The translations under genes were made by a program, and so were the position numbers. The notes under the pieces were generated by a model, which was not told where the DNA came from, did not search any database, and saw only the letters and a list, made by a program, of their open reading frames with translations. 64,000 nucleotides of DNA. It comes from Pantoea rwandensis. Its GTDB lineage: Bacteria; Pseudomonadota; Gammaproteobacteria; Enterobacterales; Enterobacteriaceae. Positions 1-7,575 of the stretch are shown piece after piece (the stretch's first letter is position 1; the number at the start of each line of letters is the position of its first letter). The DNA lies in contig NZ_MLFR01000016.1 in assembly GCF_002095475.1 (NCBI RefSeq), positions 54,284 through 118,283 of the forward strand, given 5' to 3'.

Positions 1-291
1 TTGATCCTGGCCTGTGGCTGGCTGGCTAAACGTTTAGGTTTTGCTCCAAAAACCGTCAGTAACCAGGCGTTAAAAGTGAGCGCCAGCGTGCAGGTGGGCC
101 GGCAGGAGCGAGTGGTGATTGTCGATACCGCTGATGCGCGTTTGGTGCTGGGTGTGACCGCCCAGCAAATCACTCACCTGCACTCTCTGCCACCTGTTTC
201 GCCGGAAGAACTGGCGAGCCATCACGTGGCGCAACAGGATTTTCGTCAGCTGTTTCAGAATCTGGTTAAACGTCCCGGAAAAAAACCATGA
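1..291 (+). CDS. fliO: Flagellar biosynthesis protein FliO, C-terminal part
   Basis: FliO is a small membrane protein that helps assemble the FliP ring of the flagellar type III export gate. Only the last 96 codons lie in the window; the frame is open at base 1 and the N-terminus with most of the membrane segment is outside, so the TTG at 1 is not a real start. The visible part has the end of a hydrophobic segment followed by the conserved FliO block KRLGFAPK and [18 protein letters not shown]. Its stop overlaps the fliP start in ATGA, the usual arrangement in fliLMNOPQR operons. Identification rests on family similarity and on fliP, fliQ and fliR following directly. Confidence 0.93.
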   Translation: MILACGWLAKRLGFAPKTVSNQALKVSASVQVGRQERVVIVDTADARLVLGVTAQQITHLHSLPPVSPEELASHHVAQQDFRQLFQNLVKRPGKKP

Positions 292-1022
292 TGCGTCGAT
301 TGCTTCCCCTTCTGCCACTGTTGCTGCTGGCACCGGTTGCCCATGCGCAGCTGCCAGGCCTGGTGAGTCATCCTCTGGCTAACGGCGGCCAGAGTTGGTC
401 GTTGCCGGTGCAGACGCTGGTGTTTATCACCTCGCTGACCTTCATTCCGGCAATCCTGCTGATGATGACCAGCTTCACACGCATCATTATTGTTTTTGGT
501 TTACTGCGTAATGCCATGGGCACACCGTCTGCCCCACCAAATCAGGTTTTGTTGGGCCTCGCGCTATTTTTAACCTTCTTTATTATGGCGCCGACCTTCG
601 ACAAGATTTATTCCGACGCTTATCTGCCGTTCAGTCAGGATAAAATCAGCATGGACGTGGCGATTGATAAAGGTGCGCAGCCACTGCGTGAATTTATGCT
701 GCGTCAGACCCGTGAAGCCGATTTAGCGCTGTTTGCTCGCCTCGCCAACACCGCGCCGATTGCCGGGCCGGAAGCGGTACCAATGCGCATTTTATTGCCA
801 GCGTATGTCACCAGCGAATTGAAAACGGCATTCCAAATTGGTTTTACTGTCTTCATTCCCTTCCTGATCATCGATTTGGTCGTTGCCAGCGTGTTGATGG
901 CGTTAGGGATGATGATGGTACCGCCCGCCACCATTTCCCTGCCTTTTAAGCTGATGCTGTTTGTGTTGGTCGATGGCTGGCAACTGCTGGTGGGTTCGCT
1001 GGCGCAGAGTTTCTACTCGTAG
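288..1022 (+). CDS. fliP: Flagellar export gate protein FliP
   Basis: FliP is the main pore component of the flagellar type III secretion export gate in the inner membrane and forms a ring with FliQ and FliR. The 244-residue product matches the usual length of about 245. It starts with a cleavable signal peptide (about residues 1-21, ending AHA), then has the conserved TM block around [31 protein letters not shown], a periplasmic loop rich in charged residues, and two C-terminal TM segments ([23 protein letters not shown] is typical of the family). Two adjacent ATG codons (288 and 291) could both start the protein; the first overlaps the fliO stop. Translational coupling to fliO is likely. 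Confidence 0.97.
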   Translation: MMRRLLPLLPLLLLAPVAHAQLPGLVSHPLANGGQSWSLPVQTLVFITSLTFIPAILLMMTSFTRIIIVFGLLRNAMGTPSAPPNQVLLGLALFLTFFIMAPTFDKIYSDAYLPFSQDKISMDVAIDKGAQPLREFMLRQTREADLALFARLANTAPIAGPEAVPMRILLPAYVTSELKTAFQIGFTVFIPFLIIDLVVASVLMALGMMMVPPATISLPFKLMLFVLVDGWQLLVGSLAQSFYS

Positions 1023-1084
1023 CATCGGCGGCAATGATCAACCCGGCGGCCTGAGGTCGCACCTTATAACTCCAGGAGTGCAGC

Positions 1085-1354
1085 ATGACACCCGAATCGG
1101 TAATGGTAATGGGCCAAGAAGCCATGCGCGTTGCGTTGATGATGGCCGCCCCATTACTGTTGGTCGCGTTGATCAGTGGTTTGATCATTAGCATCTTGCA
1201 AGCTGCAACCCAGATTAACGAACAAACGCTCTCGTTCATCCCAAAGATTCTGGCTGTTGCCGCTACGGTGGTGGTTGCCGGCCCATGGATGTTGAACCTG
1301 ATGCTGGATTACATGCGCACATTATTTACTAACCTGCCTTATATCATCGGTTAA
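1085..1354 (+). CDS. fliQ: Flagellar export gate protein FliQ
   Basis: FliQ is an 89-residue protein with two TM hairpin helices that packs around FliP in the export gate; the length equals that of E. coli FliQ. The sequence begins [16 protein letters not shown] and contains the family block [22 protein letters not shown] clear ribosome-binding site (CAGGAG) sits before the ATG. The last base of its TAA is the first base of the fliR ATG (TAATG), so the two are translationally coupled. A gap of 62 bases separates it from fliP. Confidence 0.97.
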   Translation: MTPESVMVMGQEAMRVALMMAAPLLLVALISGLIISILQAATQINEQTLSFIPKILAVAATVVVAGPWMLNLMLDYMRTLFTNLPYIIG

Positions 1355-2142
1355 TGGTTAACCTCGACAGCAGTCAGCTGATCCATTGGGTCGCACAATT
1401 TTTCTGGCCGATGGTGCGGTTGCTGGCCCTGTTTGCCAGCGCCCCCGTACTGAGCGAAAAGTCGATCCCTAAACGCGTCAAAATTGGTCTGGCGATTCTC
1501 ACCACCTGGATTGTCATCCCGGTACTGCCTCCCGTAGAAGTCACACTGTTTACGCCGGCAGGCTTTTGGATCTTATTGCAGCAGCTTCTGATTGGCGTAG
1601 GTATCGGCTTAACGATGCAATTAGCGTTTGCCGCTGTTCGCATGGCCGGGGAAGTGGTGGGTTTACAGATGGGTTTGTCCTTCGCCACCTTCTTTGATCC
1701 CGGTAGCCGTCTAAATATGCCCGTGTTGGCACGTTTTCTTGATATGTTGGCGATGCTGCTATTTCTGACATTCAACGGACATTTGTGGCTCATTTCGCTG
1801 TTGGTGGACAGTTTTCATACCCTGCCGATCAATGATCAACCGCTTAACGCGAATGCTTTTATGGCCTTGGTGAAGTCTGCCGGTTTAATTTTCCTTAATG
1901 GCATGATGTTAGCGCTCCCTTTAATAGTTTTATTGCTCACGCTTAACATGGCCCTGGGTTTGTTAAACCGTGTTTCACCACAGCTGTCGGTTTTCGCCAT
2001 TGGCTTCCCAATTACCTTAACGGTAGGGATCCTTAGCCTGGGTATGATGATGCCGCTGCTAGCCCCTTTCTGTGAACATCTCTTCGGCGAAGTCTTTGAT
2101 TTACTCGCGCAGTTTGTGTCAGAACTCTCCCGCGCTGGTTAA
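1354..2142 (+). CDS. fliR: Flagellar export gate protein FliR
   Basis: FliR caps the FliP5FliQ4FliR1 export gate of the flagellar type III secretion system. The 262-residue product has the expected length (about 261) and several TM segments, with family blocks such as [20 protein letters not shown] near the N-terminus and [16 protein letters not shown] in the middle. It is the last gene of the operon; no obvious terminator follows and transcription would run into the long rcsA leader. The start overlaps the fliQ stop. Confidence 0.97.
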   Translation: MVNLDSSQLIHWVAQFFWPMVRLLALFASAPVLSEKSIPKRVKIGLAILTTWIVIPVLPPVEVTLFTPAGFWILLQQLLIGVGIGLTMQLAFAAVRMAGEVVGLQMGLSFATFFDPGSRLNMPVLARFLDMLAMLLFLTFNGHLWLISLLVDSFHTLPINDQPLNANAFMALVKSAGLIFLNGMMLALPLIVLLLTLNMALGLLNRVSPQLSVFAIGFPITLTVGILSLGMMMPLLAPFCEHLFGEVFDLLAQFVSELSRAG

Positions 2143-2301
2143 TTAACGATTCTGCAACGAATGCCATTCAATAGTTAAGTATTCAAAATCAATCTGTGCA
2201 TTTTTCGAACCATATTTCTCAGAAATCAACTGAGGTTATTCTGATAAATACGCATTTTAGGTGAAAATTATTCTTATTAAACCCGGCTTCGCGTATTTTA
2301 G

Positions 2302-2315
2302 TCAGACGATTCCTA
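2302..2315 (+). promoter_or_regulatory. RcsAB box (distal), upstream of rcsA
   Basis: The 14 bases TCAGACGATTCCTA match the published RcsAB consensus TAAGAATATTCCTA at 11 of 14 positions, including the whole right half. It lies in the 628-base gene-free, AT-rich stretch 2143-2770 between fliR and rcsA, about 455 bases before the rcsA start. RcsA activates its own gene together with RcsB in E. coli and Erwinia, so an autoregulatory site here is expected. The distance is long, and this could also be a chance match. Confidence 0.5.
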
Positions 2316-2467
2316 AGGTGGTAAACCTTGAGAATTGGTTGAAAAAATGCTCAAAGGGCTGTTTTTAAACAAAAAAAATATTACAGCGATTTTTCTTGTC
2401 TAAATCCCTTTTTTCCGGCATTGTCAACACTCGCTGAAGCGTCACACTTTCGCGATTCAAATGTTTT

Positions 2468-2481
2468 TAAGAATTGTCCTA
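2468..2481 (+). promoter_or_regulatory. RcsAB box (proximal), upstream of rcsA
   Basis: TAAGAATTGTCCTA matches the RcsAB consensus TAAGAATATTCCTA at 12 of 14 positions, better than most natural sites. It lies 289 bases before the rcsA ATG, comparable with the roughly 200-base distance of the autoregulatory box in E. coli. The surrounding leader is AT-rich and has no ORF, consistent with a long H-NS-sensitive promoter region. I infer positive autoregulation of rcsA through this site. Confidence 0.72.
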
Positions 2482-2770
2482 TCAGATTTGTCTGTGACTT
2501 GCGCGATAGTGACAGGGCTCTCAAAAACAGAGTGATTTACACACTTATTGCAAACTCCCGGCGATTCCCACTATCGCGGGGACAAGAGTGACGTGGAAGT
2601 AGCACAATAAACTTCGCAGAAGGGTTCAGGGAAGAGTCATGATGGCGCACGGATACCATTCGCCAGTCTGCCGAGCAGAATAAAAAAGTGTCTTTGGAAA
2701 TCTCTCTCGTACCGCAAACGCGTATTCATCGTTGATTTAAACGGATAACAAATTGGTGAGGGTCGCTATA

Positions 2771-3406
2771 ATGCCAACGATTATTATGGATTCATGTAAT
2801 TACACACGCCTCGGATTATCAGACTATATGTCAGCCAAAGGAGTTAAAAAGAAAAATATTACTCCTGTGTCTGATATCGAACAATTGCAACAAAGATGTG
2901 AGCAGTTAAAACCTGGCGTTGTCTTTATTAACGAAGAATGTTTTATTCATGAATCCGATTCTAGCGATCGCATTCGTGCCATTATTATGCAGCATCCTGA
3001 TACGCTATTCTTTATCTTCATGGCTATCTCGAATATCCATTTTGAGGAATACCTCTACGTTCGTAAGAACCTGATTATTACGTCAAAATCGATAAAAACT
3101 TCGACGTTGGATTCATTATTAGGCACTTACCTGCAAAAGAAACTCAGTGTCGCTCCGCGTATTTCCGCTGGGCTCGATATTCATCCGCTGACATTAAGTC
3201 AGACTGAATCAAACATGCTTAAAATGTGGATGTCAGGACATGACACCATTCAAATATCCGACAAGATGCAAATTAAAGCCAAAACGGTATCGTCACACAA
3301 AGGTAATATTAAACGCAAAATTAAGACCCATAATAAACAAGTTATTTATCATGTGGTGCGTCTTACCGATAACGTTACCTCTGGAATTTATGTCAACGTG
3401 AGATAA
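2771..3406 (+). CDS. rcsA: RcsA, auxiliary activator of capsule synthesis
   Basis: RcsA is the unstable partner of RcsB that activates exopolysaccharide (capsule, amylovoran/stewartan-type) operons and represses flagella. From the ATG at 2771 the product is 211 residues and starts [16 protein letters not shown], matching the family N-terminus; the ATG has a GAGG site 9 bases upstream, and a longer GTG-started reading would add six residues not seen in relatives. The C-terminus is a LuxR-type helix-turn-helix (about 150-205) with the block [20 protein letters not shown], nearly invariant in RcsA proteins. The N-terminal receiver-like domain lacks the phosphoacceptor set, as is normal for RcsA. 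A strong hairpin terminator follows. Confidence 0.97.
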   Translation: MPTIIMDSCNYTRLGLSDYMSAKGVKKKNITPVSDIEQLQQRCEQLKPGVVFINEECFIHESDSSDRIRAIIMQHPDTLFFIFMAISNIHFEEYLYVRKNLIITSKSIKTSTLDSLLGTYLQKKLSVAPRISAGLDIHPLTLSQTESNMLKMWMSGHDTIQISDKMQIKAKTVSSHKGNIKRKIKTHNKQVIYHVVRLTDNVTSGIYVNVR

Positions 3407-3443
3407 TTCCTCCGGTAAATAGATTGAGTAAATAGCCGTAGCA

Positions 3444-3482
3444 GACAAAGGGCCAATCAGTGGATTGGCCCTTTGTCGTTTT
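3444..3482 (+). terminator. Rho-independent terminator of rcsA
   Basis: GACAAAGGGCCAATC is followed by a short loop and its complement GATTGGCCCTTTGTC (15-bp stem), then GTTTT. This is a strong intrinsic terminator that separates rcsA from the chemoreceptor gene. Confidence 0.85.
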
Positions 3483-3582
3483 GCTGCGATTTGCGAGCCA
3501 GATCCCATTTCCCTGCCTAATCCTTTGGCCGTAGCTGCCGATGCTAGTTCTCAGAACACTTACCCCAAATGAGAGCAAGGAT

Positions 3583-5289
3583 ATGAAAACAGCATCGATT
3601 GATGGGCAATATAAGCTCAGCATCTGGCAGAACCTGCGCCTGATGCCTCTTTTCAGCATGATCTTTGGTGGCATTCTGCTACTTTTTGCCCTTTGCATTG
3701 CCCTCGCCAGCTATTTTCTCATTCAAAGCAATAACTCCCTGAATGATGCAACGGATGAGATTCAAATCCGCATGGGCATCTCTAACAGTTCAAACCATTT
3801 ACGCACTGCCCGGTTGAATGTGCTTCAGTCTGGTGCTGCTGCACGAATCGGTGAGATGGATGGTTACCGTGCCGATCTGGCACGTACTGAAACCCGTATC
3901 AAACAAGCGCGTGAAGGCTTTAAAGTCTATATGGACCGCAAAGCTAAAACGCCTGAAGACCTTGCGCTGGATGCGCCACTGACCGCGTCATTCAATGAAT
4001 ATATCGATAAGGGGCTGAAGCCGATGATTGAATCGGCCAAGCAAGGCAGTTTTGAAGGCATCGTGGCGCAGGAAACCGACGTCACGCGCAAGCTGGATGA
4101 TGCTTATAACGCGGTGTTGTTGAAAGCAATAAAGATTCGTACTGACCGCGCTGAAGCCATCAATGCGGAAGCCGCCCATCAATCGCGCGTGGGCTTTATT
4201 GCCATGGCGGTGGCATTTGCCGCTGCGCTGGTGCTGGTACTGCTGACCTTTATTTTCCTGCGCCGTGTGGTGATCACTCCCTTGCGTCAGTCAGTGGAAC
4301 GTATTGGGCGTATTGCTCAGGGCGACCTCACCGCGCCAGAACAAGCCTATGGCCGCAGCGAAATCGGCAGCCTGCTGCACAATCTGCAATTGATGCAGGC
4401 AGCTTTGGTTCGTACAGTCGGCACCGTGCGTGAAGGCGCCGTGGCGATTTATCAAGGTTCTAGCGAGATCTCCGCCGGTAATACTGATTTGTCCTCTCGC
4501 ACTGAAGAGCAGGCCTCAGCACTGGAACAAACGGCAGCCAGCATGGAGCAGTTAACGGCGACAGTGAAACAGAATGCGGAAAATGCCCATCATGCCAGCC
4601 AGCTGGCTGCCGATGCTTCAGGTAAAGCACGGAGCGGCGGCGAGTTGGTTAATGGTGTAGTGAAAACCATGAACAACATTTCGGGCAGCTCGAAAAAGAT
4701 TGCTGAAATCACCAACGTGATCAATAGCATTGCCTTCCAGACCAACATTCTGGCGCTGAACGCCGCGGTGGAAGCAGCCCGCGCCGGTGAACAAGGCCGT
4801 GGCTTTGCGGTGGTTGCGAGTGAAGTTCGTAACCTGGCGCAGCGGAGCGCGCAGGCAGCGAAGGAAATTGAATCACTGATCGCTGAGTCAGTGGATCTCA
4901 TTACCAACGGTTCACATCAGGTTGGTGAAGCCGGTTCCACGATGAGCGAGATTGTCGAAGCGGTGCGCCGCGTGACCGATATTATGTCGGAGATTGCTGC
5001 AGCCTCAGATGAGCAGAGTCGCGGTATTCAGCAGGTCAGCCTGGCGGTGACTGAGATGGATAATGTGACACAGCAGAACGCTTCACTGGTCGAAGAGGCA
5101 TCCTCGGCAGCAGCATCGCTGGAAGATCAGGCGGGACGCCTGACGCAGGCCGTTGCTGCATTCCGCTTGAATGATGGACCCGCATCGCGTCTGGGGACAA
5201 CTTCTGCGCCGGTGTTGAAAGCCCCAACATTGCCACCGCGTGCCGCACTGGCGGCCCCTAGCAGCAATGATAATTGGGAAACGTTCTAA
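3583..5289 (+). CDS. Methyl-accepting chemotaxis protein with NWETF tail
   Basis: Transmembrane chemoreceptor of the Tsr/Tar architecture, 568 residues from the ATG at 3583; an ATG at 3541 would add 14 residues but has no ribosome-binding site. It has a first TM segment (about 20-42), a four-helix-bundle periplasmic sensor (about 45-180), a second TM (about 190-215), a HAMP domain, and a cytoplasmic methylation and signalling hairpin with the canonical tip block SIAFQTNILALNAAVEAARA. It ends in NWETF, the pentapeptide that tethers CheR and CheB in high-abundance receptors, so it should be an adapting receptor. The ligand is unknown. The gene is an insertion relative to E. coli, where dsrA lies between rcsA and dsrB. 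Confidence 0.95.
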   Translation: MKTASIDGQYKLSIWQNLRLMPLFSMIFGGILLLFALCIALASYFLIQSNNSLNDATDEIQIRMGISNSSNHLRTARLNVLQSGAAARIGEMDGYRADLARTETRIKQAREGFKVYMDRKAKTPEDLALDAPLTASFNEYIDKGLKPMIESAKQGSFEGIVAQETDVTRKLDDAYNAVLLKAIKIRTDRAEAINAEAAHQSRVGFIAMAVAFAAALVLVLLTFIFLRRVVITPLRQSVERIGRIAQGDLTAPEQAYGRSEIGSLLHNLQLMQAALVRTVGTVREGAVAIYQGSSEISAGNTDLSSRTEEQASALEQTAASMEQLTATVKQNAENAHHASQLAADASGKARSGGELVNGVVKTMNNISGSSKKIAEITNVINSIAFQTNILALNAAVEAARAGEQGRGFAVVASEVRNLAQRSAQAAKEIESLIAESVDLITNGSHQVGEAGSTMSEIVEAVRRVTDIMSEIAAASDEQSRGIQQVSLAVTEMDNVTQQNASLVEEASSAAASLEDQAGRLTQAVAAFRLNDGPASRLGTTSAPVLKAPTLPPRAALAAPSSNDNWETF

Positions 5290-5385
5290 TCTGACAGATG
5301 ACGATGAACAGCGTACAGCTGGTCAGTTAAGCGCTTTTCAGTTGCGATGAATGGCTACCCTACGATCAACCTGTCCGTTTTTTGT

Positions 5386-5408
5386 AGGGTGCACTTTCAT
5401 GTGCACCC
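5386..5408. repeat. Palindromic intergenic repeat, GTAGGG type (copy A)
   Basis: AGGGTGCAC, a TTTCAT loop and GTGCACCCT form a near-perfect hairpin just after TTTTTTGT. It lies between two convergent genes (chemoreceptor and dsrB) and may act as a bidirectional terminator. The TAGGGTGC core and the central CAT sequence match repeats near 50.5, 55.7, 55.9 and 62.8 kb, so it appears to belong to a dispersed family in this genome. Confidence 0.7.
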
Positions 5409-5423
5409 TGAATTCAGCGTTGC

Positions 5424-5618
5424 TCATGCTTCAACATACGGCTCGACAAATACCCCTTCCGCATGGTCGCTCTCATTAAAGAACCAAATCCCTAACGGGT
5501 AGTCCTCTAACGCCACCAGATACATAATGCCTTCGTTGAACCCTTCCACTGCCAGCACTGTGCCAACCCGACGTGGTCCGCCATCCGTTTTTACCGTAAC
5601 CCGGTCATTGACCTTCAT
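5424..5618 (-). CDS. dsrB: DsrB family protein
   Basis: DsrB is a small conserved enterobacterial protein of unknown function named for its place downstream of rcsA/dsrA. The ATG at 5618 gives 64 residues beginning [17 protein letters not shown] and containing [17 protein letters not shown], nearly identical to the E. coli family block. The open frame extends 40 codons further upstream, but that part is not conserved and runs through the promoter area, so I chose the internal ATG. Expression of E. coli dsrB depends on sigma S; I did not identify a clear promoter here. Confidence 0.93.
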   Translation of the reverse strand: MKVNDRVTVKTDGGPRRVGTVLAVEGFNEGIMYLVALEDYPLGIWFFNESDHAEGVFVEPYVEA

Positions 5619-5685
5619 TGACTGTTCTCCAGAAAATATCCTGCACACAGTGTAACGGAAGAAAAAGACCGATGCCTGATCGCGA

Positions 5686-5844
5686 TCAGCGTCGAGCGAT
5701 GACCCACACAGCATGGACAATACCGGGAATGTAGCCACACAGCGTCAGCAGGATATTTAGCCAGAAGGCTCCGCCGAAACCGACTTGCAGGAATACCCCC
5801 AGTGGCGGCAGTAAAATTGCTATCACAATTCGAATAAAATCCAT
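5686..5844 (-). CDS. yqaE: YqaE/Pmp3 family small membrane protein
   Basis: A 52-residue protein read directly from the minus strand: [20 protein letters not shown], then [20 protein letters not shown], ending [12 protein letters not shown]. It has the two TM helices and the LPPLGV and LLTLxGYIPGxxHA signatures of the Pmp3/YqaE (UPF0057) family, whose members are stress-induced membrane proteins linked to ion and membrane-potential homeostasis. The gene is upstream of dsrB on the same strand, 67 bases away. In E. coli yqaE is elsewhere, so this copy is an addition at this locus. A GGGAG ribosome-binding site precedes the ATG. Confidence 0.92.
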   Translation of the reverse strand: MDFIRIVIAILLPPLGVFLQVGFGGAFWLNILLTLCGYIPGIVHAVWVIARR

Positions 5845-5929
5845 ACTAACTCCCTGATAAAGAAAATAATCGTTCAGCTTTAAAGATAGACGCTACCAGC
5901 AAAAATGGGCGGAATGAGGGGTAAAGATC

Positions 5930-6080
5930 GGTCAAGAAGGGACTTTTCACTTTCTTAACGTTTAGCAGAGAGACTTCTGACACGGGCAACTCGTACACTT
6001 CTTCGTACTGCACCAACCCCAAAGGCGCAGTCAACCTAAAAGTAACAAGGATTTTTGCCCGCGCAGCGCGGGCTTTTTTT
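5930..6080 (+). ncRNA. Possible small RNA ending in a strong terminator
   Basis: A strong intrinsic terminator (6057-6080) on the plus strand has no coding gene in front of it: the neighbours upstream read the other way and yodD begins after it. The roughly 100-130 bases before it contain an internal stem-loop (GTAC-ACTTCTTC-GTAC around 5993-6008) and an unstructured CACCAACC stretch, as in Hfq-binding sRNAs. It does not match the DsrA, RprA, OmrA or ArcZ sequences I can recall. The 5' end is a guess and no clear promoter was found, so only the terminator is solid. Confidence 0.35.
6057..6080 (+). terminator. Orphan Rho-independent terminator
   Basis: GCCCGCG, a three-base loop and CGCGGGC followed by seven T residues. 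It is a very strong terminator in the plus direction; in the minus direction no T-run follows the stem. It has no coding gene directly upstream on its strand, which is why an sRNA is suspected. Confidence 0.85.
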
Positions 6081-6118
6081 GCCTGTCATCTCCCCTCCCC
6101 ACCCGTCAATTTACGTTG

Positions 6119-6129
6119 TCTATACTTAA
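6119..6129 (+). promoter_or_regulatory. Sigma-S-type -10 element of yodD
   Basis: TCTATACTTAA matches the extended -10 consensus of sigma-S promoters (KCTATACTTAA) at every position, including the C at -13. It lies 31 bases before the yodD ATG, so transcription would start about 25 bases upstream of it. No good -35 hexamer is visible, as is common for sigma-S promoters. Confidence 0.7.
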
Positions 6130-6160
6130 AGCGAATCTTATCGCCTCTGGGAGGCTCACT

Positions 6161-6394
6161 ATGACTACTGCCAAAGAGTACAGCGACAACGTGCAGCGCG
6201 AAGTGAATATCGATGTCGATGCGTTGCTGGAAGCGATCCAGAAAAAAACATCAGGTGAGGTAAAGGAGTTCATGGAGTCGGAACATGCCCACCGGGTGAG
6301 AGTCAACGGCGAAGCCTATGACTCTTATATCGAACTGGCCGAAGCATTCGAACTCGATATTCGCGACTTTGCCATTACCGAAGTGAATCGATGA
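6161..6394 (+). CDS. yodD: YodD family stress protein
   Basis: YodD is a small soluble protein of unknown mechanism; in E. coli it is reported to be induced by peroxide, acid and metal stress. The product from 6161 is 77 residues, starts MTTAKEYSDNVQREVNIDVDALL and ends ELAEAFELDIRDFAITEVNR, matching the family at both ends. GGGAGG seven bases before this ATG decides the start; an upstream ATG at 6116 overlaps the promoter and is rejected. A sigma-S-type -10 lies immediately upstream. Its place between dsrB and yedP is the same as in E. coli. Confidence 0.93.
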   Translation: MTTAKEYSDNVQREVNIDVDALLEAIQKKTSGEVKEFMESEHAHRVRVNGEAYDSYIELAEAFELDIRDFAITEVNR

Positions 6395-6410
6395 AATCGA
6401 TTTCAAAAAA

Positions 6411-6437
6411 ATACCCGGCAGGGTCGCCGGGTAAAAT
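6411..6437 (+). terminator. Probable terminator of yodD
   Basis: TACCCGGC, a short loop and GCCGGGTA form an 8-bp stem followed by AAATAAA rather than T residues. In the minus direction it is followed by TTTTTTTGAAATC. It probably ends or stabilises the yodD transcript; the T-run is poor on the plus strand. Confidence 0.45.
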
Positions 6438-6754
6438 AAATCAGTGAATTCGTTACACCAGGAAATTCTTAACACCTGGATGAGGTTACGCTTTAGTCAA
6501 CACAAGACAAGTCCCAATTTTGCGTATAAAACGCACTAAAAAGCATTAACAACCCCACTGGTTACCGAAAACACCCTGTTCTAACGGTACTTCTACCGCG
6601 CACAAAACCCGCACTCACTGTGCTGCCGCCGTTTCGATTTAAGAATTATCCTGGATTTTGTAACGGCGGGGCGGCAAAAAAGTGTGATCGCCATAACGCT
6701 ATTATACTGATTACTCTCTGCTTTACGGATACGCGTCGCGTAAGGAGTGTGATG
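6438..6754. other. Gene-free leader of yedP-gpgS
   Basis: These 317 bases between yodD and yedP hold no convincing ORF. A TTATACT sequence at 6702-6708 is a plausible -10, about 50 bases before the yedP start, and would be compatible with sigma 70 or sigma S. The open frame of yedP extends back to 6620 but that part has no family similarity. I see no clear operator. Confidence 0.5.
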
Positions 6755-7552
6755 ATGCTGAGACTTAATTCATCTCTGATGATAGTGACTGACCTCGATG
6801 GCTCATTGCTGGACCATCACGATTACAATTGGGAGGCGGCCAGTGAATGGCTGATACGCTTAAAACAGCACGCCATTCCTGTTGTGATTTGCTCCAGTAA
6901 AACTGCAGCTGAAATCATTCCGCTGCAGAAACGCTTGGGCATCCCTGGCACCCCCTTTATTGCTGAGAATGGTGCCCAAGTGGCTCTTGATGGCGAGCCC
7001 ACCCTGAAGAACGAACCTGAAGAGAACTACCTTGCATTGTGCAGTACCCTTCGTACCTTACAAGCCACCTATCGTTTTAACGGCTTTCACGATTTCAGTG
7101 ATGCTGAAGTCGCGCGTTTCACAGGCTTAACATTGACTGAGGCGAGTCAGAGCCGTCAGCGCCTGGGCTCAGAAGTGGTGTTATGGCGCGATGATAGCGA
7201 CAAACTTGATGACTTCCGTAGCGTCTTAGCTGAACACGAATTGGCCCTGACACAAGGCGGCCGATTCTGGCATGTGATGCCCGCAGGCTGCGGTAAAGGT
7301 ATTGCGCTGACCCAGCTACTGCAGTCTTTGGCCCAGCAAAAGGGCCAAACCCCAACCACTATCGGACTTGGCGATGGGCCAAACGATGTGCCCATGCTGG
7401 AGCAGGTCGATTACGCTGTGGTCATTAAAGGTTTCAGTAAAACGCCGGTCATTTTACAGCGCAACGATCAACAAAATATCTATCACACCGCCCATGTCGG
7501 CCCACAAGGCTGGCGGGAAGGACTCGACTACTTTTTGGCGCAACCCGATTAA
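6755..7552 (+). CDS. yedP: Mannosyl-/glucosyl-3-phosphoglycerate phosphatase, HAD family
   Basis: Member of the MPGP-type HAD phosphatases that remove the phosphate from mannosyl- or glucosyl-3-phosphoglycerate to give mannosyl- or glucosylglycerate, compatible solutes. From the ATG at 6755 it has 265 residues (E. coli YedP 271). HAD motif I is TDLDGSLLD (Asp13, Asp15), followed by CSSKT (motif II), AENGA, and motif IV GLGDGPNDVPML near residue 210. TAAGGAG lies 7 bases before this ATG; an ATG one codon earlier is also possible. In E. coli YedP has no synthase partner, but here a GT81 synthase follows 23 bases downstream, which gives the phosphatase an obvious substrate. Confidence 0.9.
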   Translation: MLRLNSSLMIVTDLDGSLLDHHDYNWEAASEWLIRLKQHAIPVVICSSKTAAEIIPLQKRLGIPGTPFIAENGAQVALDGEPTLKNEPEENYLALCSTLRTLQATYRFNGFHDFSDAEVARFTGLTLTEASQSRQRLGSEVVLWRDDSDKLDDFRSVLAEHELALTQGGRFWHVMPAGCGKGIALTQLLQSLAQQKGQTPTTIGLGDGPNDVPMLEQVDYAVVIKGFSKTPVILQRNDQQNIYHTAHVGPQGWREGLDYFLAQPD

Positions 7553-7575
7553 CCGCCTGACCAGAGGATGAGACG

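Noticed and set aside
5846..6034. Minus-strand frame of 62 codons upstream of yqaE
   Set aside because: No convincing ribosome-binding site or similarity; the interval is better explained as leader or possible sRNA.
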